Below are positions 12,420 to 24,359 of a DNA stretch of 64,000 nucleotides, piece by piece (position 1 is the stretch's first letter; the number at the start of each line of letters is the position of its first letter). The notes beneath the pieces are model-generated. The model was given only the letters and a program-made list of their open reading frames with translations. It did no database searches and was not told where the DNA came from. This DNA is from Adenanthera pavonina (lineage: Eukaryota; Streptophyta; Magnoliopsida; Fabales; Fabaceae), in contig JAIVEN010000012.1 of assembly GCA_026686845.1 (NCBI GenBank), positions 15,006,501-15,070,500 on the forward strand. The letters are read 5' to 3'. A program made the translations under genes and the position numbers.

Positions 12420-15400
12420 GTGAATTTGGCTTAAATTTGGTGGTATGGCGAACTAGTAAGCTACAGGTCCATCTTTTGAAAGGAGTTTGAAAGGTCCAAT
12501 ATACTTGGGACTGAGCTTTTTCGTTTTAAGAGATCGACTAACTCCAGTTGTAGGAGATACTTTGAGAAATACATGGTCTCCTACTTCAAATTCCAATGGC
12601 TTCCTTCTTTGATCTACATAATTCTTTTATCTACTTTAAGCCATTAATAAGTTTTTCTTTATCATTTCAATCTGTATGGAAGTTTGGTCTACGATCTTCG
12701 GACCTATCAATTGCCTTTCACTCAATTCCGTCCAACAAAGTGGGGACCTACACTTCCTACCATACAATGCTTCATAAGGTGCTATCTGTATACTAGAATA
12801 ATAGTTATTGTTATAGGCGAATTCTGCCAAAGGCAAGTATACATCCTAATTTCCTTTCATCTCTAACACACAAGCCCTTAGCATATCCTTTAATGTTTGA
12901 ATTGTTGTTTTAGTCTATCCATCAGTCTAAGGATGATATACTGTACTAAATCTCAGTCTAGTACCTAGGGCCTGTTGTAATGATTTCTAGAAATTTGAAG
13001 TGAATCTTGGATCTTAGTTTGATATAATATTGCTTGGCACTCCATGTAATCTTATGATCTCTTTTATATATAGTTGTGCCAATCTATCCAGTGTATATGC
13101 TGACTCTAAGAAGTGTTCTGACTTCATTAGCATGTCCACAATTATCCAAATTGCATCATATCCAGATCAAGTTCTAGGTAATCCCACTGTGAAATCCATT
13201 GAAATACTATCTCATTTCCATTCTGGAATCTCTAGTGGATGCAATAATCCAGCAGGTTTCTAGTGCCCTATCTTTACTTTATGACACACCAGGCATCTAG
13301 ACACATACTGAGTAATATCCCTTTTCATACCAGGCCACCAAAATAATTTCTTTAAATTATGATACATTTTCGTAATACGTAGATGAATAATATATTTACT
13401 CTATTGTGCCTCTGCCAAAACCTATTCTCTAATCTTTGCTACTGGTGGTACATATACTCTCTTTTGAAATCTCAATAAATCATTTTCTAATACATTAAAT
13501 CCCTACATCTCTCCATGCCTTTGCTTTTCTTTAACTAACTTTACGAACTCATCCTCTTGCTAGGCTTGCAATAGATCATTTAAAAATTTATTATCAATTC
13601 TGGTCTCATGCAACTGTAAATATAAAATGCATGTCTCTGTAATCCTCTAACATTTTCATTTCACAAATCATCATGTAGGCTACGTGAATAGTTCTTCTAC
13701 TCAATGCATCAGCTACTACATTAGCTTTTCCTGAATGGTATTTAATAGAATAATCATAATTTTTTAATAACTCCATCCATCGTCTTTACCTTGCATTTAA
13801 TGCTTTCTAATCTTCTAAATATTTTAGGCTTTTGTGGTCACAAAACACCTTTACTATTCCACCATAACGATGGTGTCTCCAGATCTTGAGAGCATGCACT
13901 ATAGCCGCAAGTTCTAAATCATGAGTATGATAGTTTTGTTCATGTGGTTTTAATTGTCTAGAAGTATAAGCTACCACTCTGCCTTCCTGCATTAGTACAC
14001 AACCTAATCCATGCTTACTTGCATCTGTATAAAGCACAAAAGGTTCTTTGGGATTAGGTATAGTTAATACAGGTGAGTAGTTAACCTGTGCTTTGGTTAG
14101 TGAAAACTATTTTCGCAATTCTTATCCCAAACAAAAGATTTGTCTTTTCGAGTAAGTTTTATAAGCAATAACACATTTCGAGAAAACTCTTGTATAAAAT
14201 GTCTGTAATAGCCAGCTAAACCAAGAAAACTTCTTATCTCCGTTACAGTCTTGGGTCACTCCAACTTTAAGATAGCATCTACTTTACTCAGGTCTACTGT
14301 AACCCTGTCCTTGGAGATGACGTGCCCTAAGAACCGAACCTTTGTGAGCTAAAACTTACACTTTCTTAGTTTAGCAAACAACATTCATTCTTTGAAAACT
14401 GTCAAGACTATTCTCAAATGCATTTTGTGCTCCTCTAAAAACTTAGAGTACACTTATATATCATTGATAAATGCCACAATAAATTTATCTAAGTGCGGCC
14501 AGAAAATCCTACTCATGTAATCCATAAAAATTGCTGGAGTTAATGGCATCACGAAAAATTCATAGTGCCCATAACGAGTTCTAAAAGTAGTTTTGAGAAC
14601 ATCTTCTACCTTTACCTATAATTGCTAATACCCTGATCATAAATCAATTTTTGAAAACATAGTGGCACCAACCAACTGATCTAATAGGTCATCAATTCTA
14701 GGTAAGAGTTATTTATTCTTTATTGTTACTTTGTTCAGTTCCCTATAGTCAATACATAAATGGAGGCTCCCATCTTTCTTCTTTACGAATAATACTGGAG
14801 CACCCCATGGAGAAACGCTAGGTGTAATGAATCCTTTTTCCAATAACTCCCCAGTTTGCTTCTTTAATTCTACCAACTCAGGTGGGGCCACTCTATATGG
14901 TGCTTTGGATATCGGGCCCGTTCTTGGTGTTAAGCAAATTCAACCTCTCTTTCTTGTGGTTAATTTTTAAAATCCTTTGGAAATACTTCTGGAAATTCCT
15001 TTATCACTGGTATCTTTTCAATGTCTTCATCAACTTCCACATTGACTGAAATGAAAACTAAATAGGCCAAACATTACTTTCCCAAGCATCTCTCAGCTTG
15101 AGCGATCGATTTAAATTTTAGCTTAGTCTTAATAATTCAAATATTTTCCGGAACAGGCAAGATTAGGACTTTGTTTTTGCAGTCAGGGAGAATATTATTG
15201 GCAAAGAGCCAATTTATGCCTATTATGACATCTATATTTGGGAATAGCATGCATATAAGATCTAGTGTGGTGCAGCAACATTCATATTGTACAATACAAC
15301 TTAGGTAGATATGAGATGTGGTTGCTTGGTTACCAATAGGTGTGGACACATGTAAATCATATGGCAACTGGATGATTATTAGACCTAACCCTTTAGCACA

Positions 15401-15490
15401 TTTATAGGAAATGAAAGAATGACTAGCACCTGAATCAAACAAGGCATATGGAAAACCTGGACACTTTGCGAGAGATTGTATAGTGGATAT
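12420..15490 (-). pseudogene. Ty3/gypsy (chromovirus-like) pol pseudogene: PR-RT-RH-INT
   Basis: The domains run right to left on the minus strand. The aspartic protease carries DSGASHSFIS near 15410-15450. The RT N-terminus carries SPWGAPVLFVKKKDGS and CIDYRELNKVTIKNK at 14709-14891. RNase H starts with YTDASKHGLGCVLMQ and contains LELAAIVHALK (13807-14037). Integrase has a CLVC zinc-knuckle half near 13270-13300, a GYDAIWIIVD segment near 13150, AEFAYNNNYYSSI and YEALYGRKCRSPL near 12730-12830, and a KLSPKYIGPF module near 12500. Domain order and wording fit Tekay/Del-type chromoviruses. Many stops and frame changes interrupt it, so it is long dead. Gag is absent: the PR end lies directly beside an LTR fragment. 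Confidence 0.9.
14460..14471 (-). other. Mutated RT catalytic box (F-I-N-D)
   Basis: The reverse transcriptase active-site box reads F-I-N-D where the family has F-I-D-D. A stop codon follows two codons later in the segment that should read ILVYSK. Loss of the first aspartate confirms that the enzyme is inactive. Confidence 0.7.
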
Positions 15491-15529
15491 AGCAAGGACT
15501 AGACCACGAGCTCCGTTTTGACAAAGATT

Positions 15530-15791
15530 TTCATAATTACATAAATGCCCTTGATCCAGGGTAAAATTATAAGTTTTAATTCTTTCAAGTCTTTTCTTAT
15601 AATTTCTTTCAAGGACTATAATGCATAGAATTCTTGCTATTTGCAGACCAAGAGGATGCATGCACTAATACATGTATTGAATTTTTCTATGGCCAAAAAT
15701 ATAATTTTCTCATTTTTCTTCTAACCTAAAAAAATGACTTTATTGCCCTTTTTCTATATTTTATGATATCCAACAATATAAGAATATTACA
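15530..15791 (-). mobile_element. Gypsy 5' LTR fragment, family L
   Basis: It resembles 11820-12117, with AAATGCCCTTGATCCAGGGT and AAAATGACTTTATTGCCC, and ends TATTACA at 15791, which reversed is the LTR start. It abuts the protease region without gag, PBS or the rest of the LTR. A deletion of the element's 5' portion is the simplest reading. Confidence 0.55.
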
Positions 15792-16255
15792 CTAAATCAA
15801 TGCATCAATCGTGCAGGTATACAAGGGGATGGAATCATTAACAATATAAGGAAACACAAGAGACAAAAGTGTAATGAATATGCATTTAAACTCATTGACA
15901 TGAATGTCCCGAGTCACCCTAGTCACCTAAGCAACATCAAAGATATATGTATATATACAAAGGAAAGAAAAGATGTTTTACCTTTCTTTGCACATCCTTC
16001 AATATAGCATCAATGTCACCCATTTTCCTCTCTGCTTTTGAAAGTTAAAATTCTCCTTTCTTAGCAATTCCTTGCCTCTTGCTAAAGCACATCTCCTTAC
16101 AAAACTTGGCTAGCATTTTGATTTTCTTGGTAAAGGTATAAGTAATCTAACTATCATGCTAATCTCAAAGTTATCTCACTTCATCTCTGCCTCTCTTATT
16201 ACTACTCTTCTTAGTAAGGTCAGAATGTTCCTCGACTCCCCTTCTACTTTAAACC
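15792..16255. other. Intergenic stretch, nothing recognised
   Basis: No long frame, terminal repeat or RNA gene is visible. Confidence 0.5.
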
Positions 16256-17281
16256 CTATTGGTGCAACATGTGTTTTTCTAATGCCGACTTACCTATCAC
16301 AATTGTACTAGAGGGCCATGAAATCTCTTTCATGCTTAAAATACTTAGTACACACAATAACATCAATAGGATCAATAGAATCAACATGCTCAGTATAATC
16401 CACAAGCTCATTATAATGCATGCTATTCTTTTTACTCTCATCACAAGTATCATTCCTTATCCAACAATCATAGTATCACATGACAGATCTCCCCTACACT
16501 TATCCACTACCCTAAGTGATTCACATATCATATCACTCTCACCAGAATCATTCAATGAAGCATTACCATCAATATGCTTAGAAATAATGGAATCACTAGT
16601 ATAAGTTGACAAGTTAGGTACATCTTTATGCACAAAGGCATCAATATCAAGGCATGCAATTTGTTCTTTCAAATGATTACTATAATCAATGCAAGACATG
16701 CCATCTCTAGACTCACATAATTTCCTTAAAACTATCATTATCATCATCAAAATCATCATGCAGTATATCATTAGCATCCTTAGAATTATGAATATTCTTA
16801 AGTTGCTCAATTAACTAAGTAAAAGCAATAAGATAAGGAGGTTTAGGGGAATGGGAAGACTCAATAATACATGCATCCAAAGACTCAACATGATTCAACA
16901 TAGCAATATTAGTCAATCCAGTACATGTATCAGTGCATGCATCCTCAATAAGTGCACTAGTCATGCAACCATCTAAAGAAGAAAAAACAATTGAAGGTGA
17001 AAATGTGTTACCACTTGTAGAATCACACCTAACCAATTACTTTTAATGTAGCTTATCAACTCTGTAGCTAGTTGGCTGAGTTGAGCTTGTACATTTGCTA
17101 TCCCTTGTTTTCTTCTCATCTTATTTGAGTATTGCTTCGACATCATCTCCAATTTATCTTCTTTAGGCTTCTCTTCAATTGGACAGGAATGTATTATATG
17201 CAAAGGTGGATGAAAGTTAGGCCCTACATAGATATAAGGACAATGAGTAGTGTAAAGATCACAATAATGATGATATGTCAT
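16256..17281 (-). pseudogene. Degenerate gypsy gag or spacer remnant
   Basis: Minus-strand open pieces at 17281-16973, 17036-16815 and 16810-16457 contain gag-like wording such as VQAQLSQLATELI near 17080. Farther left are acidic, Ser/Asp-rich segments (DSGESDMICESLRVVDK). Frames are broken by stops and there is no zinc knuckle or enzyme domain. The wording resembles the Gag C-terminus of large plant gypsy elements, from family memory rather than a search. It may be related to 6175-7300. Confidence 0.35.
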
Positions 17282-19061
17282 GTGAAACTAAGGTGCATGA
17301 TGATATGGAATGGGTAATTATTGTGATTGTTCATGTCTATGTATCATTACCTCAAGAATGGAATTTAGCCTATCAATTTGATCCTTTGAAGTATCATGAT
17401 AAGACATAAAATGATAGCTTAATCCATATTCGTATGCATTTCAATCCATCATCGAAGATCAAATGAGAATATGACAAGGAAGATGACCTTAGTATTAGCA
17501 CAAAACATACTAAGAAATAGGAAACAACAAAAAAAAAAGAAATAAATCCCTAATTTTGGCTGGCCAACTTGGATGCAAATCCCAATTAGTGAAATCAAAA
17601 ACAAAAAATCTCTAAACCTAGTTAATTTCTCCCAAAAACACATATCCATAATTAGAATAGTCAAATGATGTACAGTTTCTATGAAAAAATTAAACTCTAA
17701 AACTAATTTGACTAACGTTGAAAATTAACAATTAAAGAGAGTTGATTAACACAAAATGAGATGAAAAATGTAATGATATGGGAGGTAACAAACCAGCACA
17801 ACTTGGAGAGAGTTAAATTTGGGCTCTAATGATTACTTTGCCTTAGACAACTAACAAAAATCAAATTGCCACGTACAATTAAAACCATAAACTCCTTAAA
17901 TTTGGAATGCTGAGCAAAGTACCCAAAATAACAACACACTTAGGAAATTCATCAAACACCTATCATGCATGAATAATGTGGTAATTTACCCATTATATAT
18001 GAATTGTATAACAATTCCTTGTCTTGGCCAAAAATTATCAAGTCAACAACTTCAATTCAACAATTCCAATACAATAATCAAGAATTGACCCACTTAATGA
18101 ACACCTACAATGCTAAATCAAGTAGTCAAATTCAAAATAAATAATACAAGGAAGAACAAGAAGCAGTGGCTGAAAAATTCATAAGTCTTATATTATAAAA
18201 TCAAACAATCCATACAAGCTTCCAATCCATAATTCCAATTGGTCACAATACAATCTATCAAATTCCATCAATGATTTACCAATTATATATCAATTCCAAG
18301 CTAATAAATTCAAGAACCCTAACCTAAATTAGCTTAAAAACTGAAATGGAAAAGTGAAAGAGAAGATAATAGTTATCCAAAGCTCAAATTGAAGTCCATT
18401 GCCCATTATTGTCCCTCCAAGTTTGCTAGGTCACCACCATGAGCTTACCCCTCCATGAAAGCAACAAACTCTCCACCCAAAGTCTTGATATATGCCATAG
18501 GTTCAATGAAAAATGGAGATGGACAAAGAAAATTCAACTTGGTGCGAGGAAATGATGAAGCCATGGCCTTACTCTTCCTTGCTAGTGGTGGATGAAACTC
18601 TTGTTTCAAGAAGGGAGTATGGATTCGGCCAAGGTGGAGGGAGGATAAAAGAGTGGAAGGATGGTCATATGAAAGGTAGAAATGTGAAAGAATGGTGGTG
18701 GGTTTGAAGATTTTGGTGGTAGAAGCAAGAAAAAAGACCAAGAATGGAAGTAATAGGAGATTAGAAGGAGAGGAAATGGAGGAAGGAATGAGAAACAAAT
18801 GGAGAGTGAAGGAAGGGAGTTGTTGTGGTTGTGATATAAAAAATGTGAGGCTGGTTGCTTAAATAAATAGATCTTAAGGCTTTTAGGGTTGTAAGTGTAT
18901 GATAGGCAAGAAGATAATAAAAGATTAAGATTAAGATAATAAAAGATAACAAGATAATTTTAAAAATTTTCAAATGAAACTATTTTTAAATAAATACTCA
19001 AAAAAATAATTTAAGAATAAATGAAATAAAAATGAAATAAAAAATAATAACATCCAAATCA
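17282..19061. other. AT-rich stretch with a possible minus-strand LTR promoter
   Basis: No convincing coding region. The frame at 18445-18798 (minus) has low-complexity Ser/Leu composition and no domain. Around 18830-18870 the minus strand reads AAGCAACCAGCCTCACATTTTTTATATCACAACC, which looks like a TATA region followed by a CT-rich leader. It could be another decayed LTR, but no ends were found. Confidence 0.3.
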
Positions 19062-19070
19062 ATTAAAAAA

Positions 19071-19842
19071 GGCTAAAATATACTTTTTGTCTTTAATTTT
19101 GAGATAAGTTTCATTTTAGTTCTTTAATTTTATTATGTTTTATATTAATCCTTTAACAATTAACATGTAACTAAAGACTTCCTAATTCTTAACACCGTTA
19201 GATAAACTAATGGAAAATGATAATTTACCTATTTAAAAGTGGCATCATTAATATTATTATGTATTAATTAATATAAAAATTCTAACAAAAATAATTTTAA
19301 GGCTTAAATATTTACTACTTTAAAAATATGTTAACAAAATAAATCTTTTTATTTTTAAGTTTTAAATATTTATTTTAAGACATTAAAATATTTTTATTAT
19401 AAAAAATAAATATTTATTTTTTATACTTTACATGCTCAAGTTAAATTTTTCAACTTATCAACTTGTCCAAAATAAATAAAAATTATTCATTTTAATATAA
19501 TAATTTTAAACATTTTACCACAATATTTTAAAAATAATTTTTTCTAACGTTATAATTTTTAATGCCTTGAATTAACATATTTTTTAAGTTTTTTATTTTT
19601 CTAAAGTACTAATTATTTATTTTGAGACTAAAAATGATAATTATATTTATTATATTAATTAATGTACAATAATAGTAATTAGATGAATTTAAGCAAATTT
19701 TCTGTTAACTTATTTAACTGTATTAAATTCAAGAATCTTTTACCGCATCTTTAAAGTTAAAGGATTGTATTGAAACTTTTAAAAGTTAAATGACTAAAAT
19801 GAAATCTACTTCAAAGTTAGGGATCAAATATATATTTTCACC
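19071..19842. mobile_element. Mutator-like MITE (772 bp) with 9-bp TSD
   Basis: The ends are long imperfect inverted repeats of about 85 bp. The left starts GGCTAAAATATACTTTTTGT and the right, reversed, starts GGTGAAAATATATATTTGAT. Both continue through TTTCATTTTAGT and AATCCTTTAAC. A perfect 9-bp direct repeat, ATTAAAAAA, flanks it at 19062-19070 and 19843-19851, the TSD length of Mutator-like elements. The interior is AT-rich and noncoding, so any movement would need a transposase elsewhere. Confidence 0.85.
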
Positions 19843-19851
19843 ATTAAAAAA

Positions 19852-20448
19852 TCTAACAAAAATAAATAAAATTGTTGCAGCTTTAATACCAAAATAACAT
19901 AGATGTTTTAGTGGTGATGTGCATGTTTTCCAATAAATATAAAAATGTACATAGTTCAAATCTTATTAGCAACTAATATTTTTTTCTTCCCACAAAATAA
20001 CTAGCCCCATGAAGCCATTTAGCAATTAGTCTAGCCAAATACTATTCATAAGCCACTTTGGATCCTACATAAATATATATAATATATTTTTTCATTTTTC
20101 TTTATTATCTTTTTCAAATATAAGAATAAAATAAAAAAATTTAATATTAATTGATATAATAGTCAAATTACATATACTTTAGTTTCTGGGTTCTTTCAAC
20201 TTAATTATAATTTTTATGAACCTTCACAATAAATATTCCCTTAAAGGTCCTTTATTATAATTCTTCCAAATTTTAGTCCATATCGTTATATATTTTTCAT
20301 AATATTTTATGAAATAGGCGATTAATCTAACTCTATAACCTCTATTTTCTACCTTTTCGTCAACATACTCTCACTAAGACGGACTAAATGAGTATCTACT
20401 GTTAGTAGGGTTTCCAAATGCTAATAATACTGGTTACCATTTTAGTAA
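19852..20448. other. AT-rich intergenic stretch
   Basis: No gene, terminal repeat or RNA structure was recognised between the MITE and the next gypsy LTR. Confidence 0.5.
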
Positions 20449-21234
20449 TGTAATGACCCTAGTTACTTACTTCAAGAAGGATATTACTAACACTACTACA
20501 AAAAGTGATTTTTATATCGGTTATTTATATCGGTTAAAAAAAACCGATATTAAATAATGACCGGTGGCAATTTTGTAAATAAATTTATAGTTTTATGTCT
20601 TTTTACATCGGTTTTTTAATAAAACCGATATAAATATGTTTATCGTAATAAAATTTATATTAATGGGAGTAAATAAAAATATAATTACATTACGTAATCT
20701 ATTACAATATATTTTAACATATTTTTTTATTATTTAATTTTTATTTCGATTTTTAAGAGAAACTGATACCATCATGTCTTCATATTTTTTTCTATCTTTA
20801 TATTTTTAGTAGATGATCAACTTAAATTTTCAATTATATAGAAATATAATTTTCTTAAGAATTAAAATGATATATTAAAGTTAAATAAATAAAAATATGT
20901 AATACTATATGATTATAATTAGATTTTTATATTATAATATTTGTAAAGAAGTATAAATTAATATATTTTCATATATCTATATATGATATTTACATCAGTT
21001 TTTTTTTTAAAAAATCAATATAAATTTGAATTTCCGCTTAAATTATTTTCGTCCTACATATAAGAACTATATGACTATATTAGATTTTTATATTACAATA
21101 TATTGATTCTTTAATTAATAAAACTAAACAAAAATATGCAAGTAATATAAAAATATAGGATTATGATTAGATTTTTATATTAACATATTTATATATAAGT
21201 ATGATTTATCATTTTATCAATGGAAAATGATTAT

Positions 21235-21580
21235 TTATTATATTCGTAATATTTATATCAGTTTTATATAAAAAACCAATGTAAAAATTTATACATCGGT
21301 TTTTTATAATAAACCGATGTAAATTTTCTCTCTTATGAATCATTTCTTTCCTTTTTTTATATAAATTTTTTTAAAAAATTTACATCGGTTTTATATAAAA
21401 AACCGATGTAAAACTTTTAGTTTCTTTCCGTTTTTTATACAAATTTTTTTAAGAAAATTTACATCGGTTTTATATAAAAAACCGATGTAAAACTTTTAGT
21501 TTTTTTTTTGTTTTTAATATAAATTTTTCAAAAAAAATTTACATCGGTTTTATATAAAAAACCGATGTAAAACTTTTTGT
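21235..21580. repeat. Subterminal palindrome array, left side of CACTA 1
   Basis: There are four consecutive units of TTTACATCGGTTTTATATA facing AAAAACCGATGTAAA, spaced about 65-80 bp, the last three nearly identical. Further, more diverged copies occur at 20510-20640. Such arrays are typical transposase-binding subterminal repeats; the binding role here is inferred. Confidence 0.85.
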
Positions 21581-21589
21581 TTTTATCAA

Positions 21590-22950
21590 TTTCCCTCCCT
21601 TATCAGCGCTCGAAATTAAGTTTCAAATTTCAGCTCCCTCTAAACGCGGTCTTCTTCTTCCAGAACTGCTCTTGGCTTGCCACTCCCACACTCGTCCATT
21701 TCCTCTAGATCTCCATTGCCACCACACTACTTCCTTATCACACACGGTGGTCACCTCTCTCTTGAACGCCATCGCTATCCATGCTCCTTCCCTCTCGCAC
21801 TCGACCTCACTTTCTCGATTGAAACCCACGAACAGATTGAAGCTTCCTCCTACGCGATTGCCGCCGTCATCCACTTTGCTCCCTCCATCAGTCTCCGTCA
21901 CATACTCTACTCCCTCCATGGGTCACCATTATGCTCCGCCTCTACTCCCTCCATCGATCTCTGTTTTTATCATTTGTGTGAGTTTTTTTTTATATTATTT
22001 TTTCTTAATTTTTAGTTGAATTTATTTTTTAAATTAATTTAATTTATTTCTATATTCATGCAAACACTCATCCTTTTAGTTTCCTTGTTCTAAAAATGAG
22101 CTTATTTTCTATTGGGGATTTTAGCCAAATCTATTAGCTCAAGGGTGCTTATGTGCTCAAGGGAGTTTATTTTGTATTGGTATTTCAATTTTGGTTGTTG
22201 GAGAATTTTTGGGAGATCTATTATTTAGAGGAGATTTAACTAAAATTTATACATAACTCAGAATATTAATGTATTTTATGAAAATTATGGAACTAATGCA
22301 AATGATTTATTTCTAGTAATTAAATTTTGGGGCTTGACTTCTCTTGAATATGGAAATTATAATATAGCTCTTTATAATTAAAGATACTTTGTGGACGCCA
22401 ATCTCCTTTAAGTAATTATGGATTGTTTCTTGAATTTTGTATTTCAATTTTAGCTATTGTAGAACTATGGGGAGGTCCAGTATTTAGTGATGACTCTACC
22501 AAAATTGGATTTGTATCTTGCAAGCAAAATGAGTAAGTTTTTTTTTTAAAATATCTTTATGATGAATAATCCACCTTTGGTAATGTTATCTGGCTGAAGT
22601 GTGTAAACTTGATTTGATTACTTGAAGCACTTTATGATTTATACTTGTATCTCCTATGTATAAAGCTTGATATTTCTTATTTTTAGTTGCAAGTTATACA
22701 TTTTTTCATCTGCTGTTTGTGAGAATTTTGTAAGTATGGAAATTATATTACTGTAATCCATATATTTCTTATTGTCCTATTCCTTGAATTATTTATGTTG
22801 AATATATGGTTATATATAATGCCTTTGATATTTAAAGAAGAGTCTCTCAACTTTTTGTCCTATCAGATGGGGATACAGGAAGTGGAAGTATGAGTACTAA
22901 CGTGGTGGTTACCCTTCCTACAATCAACGATAATGACAAAGATGTAATGT
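21590..22950 (+). other. Possible captured host sequence inside CACTA 1
   Basis: At 21600-21970 the composition switches to CT-rich, less AT-rich DNA resembling a 5' UTR or first exon, followed by AT-rich intron-like DNA. An exon-like block at about 22867-22942 follows a CTATCAG acceptor-like site and is open in one frame (it includes DGDTGSGSMSTNVVVTLP). I do not recognise the source gene. The open frames at 21623-22019 have no domain. Confidence 0.35.
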
Positions 22951-23334
22951 TTTACTACTAGACCTGTATAATTGCTTTATTCTAGTTCAGTATTTTGGAT
23001 ATATAAATAAGATATGGAGACTTATATGTTTTACTACTAGAGCTAATTTATTTTAGTTTAGTATTTTGGGAATAGTTAAGGATATTTTAGTGTGATATTG
23101 GAAATATGATATTTTATTATGAGACTTATATGAATTTTACAATTTCCATTAATTCTATTAAACCATTTTTTGGGATATAACTCTAGTAAAAGTTCACTTT
23201 AGATATATACTCAATAATCATTTTTGGCATTATAGCTATTATGGCTATAAAATTTGCTCAACTATTTTAGAAATTTAGTTGTAAATTCAGGTCTGGATAT
23301 AAATTACACTAATTACGGCGTAAAAAAAAAAGTT

Positions 23335-23585
23335 CAAAGTTACATCTGTTTTTTAATATAACCGATATAAAAAGTATATTTTTCTATATCGGTTTTGTAT
23401 TAAAAACCGATGTAAAAATAGTTTTTCTACATCGGTTTTTCTATTAAAAACCGATGTAAAAGCAATTTTTTTACATCGGTTAAAAAACCGATATAAAAAC
23501 AGTTTTTTCTACATCGCCTGCTTTTACATCACTTTTAAAACCGATTTAAAAAGGTTAAAATAACCGATGTAAATTGGGGTTTTGT
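23335..23585. repeat. Subterminal palindrome array, right side of CACTA 1
   Basis: Repeated ACATCGGTTTT/AAAACCGATGT hairpin units run up to the right end, mirroring the left array. Several are truncated or carry substitutions (for example ACATCGCCTG near 23511). Confidence 0.85.
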
Positions 23586-24359
23586 GTAGTAGTGTAATCG
23601 GTACAAGATCAGAGGAATGAGTTAAAAATTGAAGAAAAAGAATAAGAAGGAAGAGAGCAATAGCGTTGCAACGTGATGCAAAGGCACTGCGATGAGACAC
23701 ATTAAAGGATGAGCTTTAGGCCGAGACAATGAAGTCTTACGCCGCGACAAGCTTAAGTGGCGCCATGGTGCAGAGTTGGATTTGGTTTAAATTAGAACAT
23801 TTCAAGCTAGACGGAACAGAAAGAAACAAAAGGAGAATGCCATGCTATGCTAGGGTTTCAAGTTTTTTACGCTAGGGAATATATTTCTGACCTTGAGGAG
23901 CTTAATCCTTGTGGGTAAGTCAATCTTTTTATTCTCCTCTTCATTTTTCTTTAAGTTATATGGTGGTTTTTTATAGTGAGAGTTAGAGTTCCAACTTTGG
24001 TTGCTTTTCTACCAATTAAAATGAGTTTAAATGTTTCATTGATGTGTTATTGGTTGTGTATAAGCTCTAGATTAAGGATTTTGAGTGTTTATGTGGTATA
24101 TTTCTCAAACCCTAACCCTTAACTCATAATATTTTTTGTCAATCTGAAGTTATTTAGGTATAATTATGGTTCTATGATTTGTTTTAGGAACTTTGTCTTT
24201 TCCAATTGGTTTATGCTTTGGATCAACAATTATGTATACTAAGAGATGAGAAATTGTGTTGTTAATGAGATTTTGACATTGTGTAGGTTGTAATATTGAT
24301 CACTTAGGATCTCTTGACTCTGAATAGTGTTTGGAAAGCATGGAAGTAAATGTAGTTAT

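Larger units (their letters stand above)
20491..23594. mobile_element. CACTA element 1 (3,104 bp), non-autonomous
   Basis: The left end is CACTACTACAAAAAGTGATT. The right end reversed starts CACTACTACACAAAACCCC. The 3-bp TSD TAA is perfect at 20488-20490 and 23595-23597. Subterminal regions are packed with palindromes built on ACATCGGTTTT/AAAACCGATGT, the expected binding-site architecture for a CACTA transposase. I see no transposase (TNPD or TNPA) coding region, so it must depend on a helper. The central 21590-22950 is less AT-rich and exon-like and may be captured host DNA. Confidence 0.9.

Noticed and set aside
18445..18798. 117-codon minus-strand frame
   Set aside because: Ser/Leu-rich, no domain and no recognisable family; lies in LTR-like noncoding DNA.
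21623..22019. Overlapping 98-115-codon frames on both strands
   Set aside because: CT-rich low-complexity DNA inside CACTA 1, no domain; treated as possible captured UTR or exon only.
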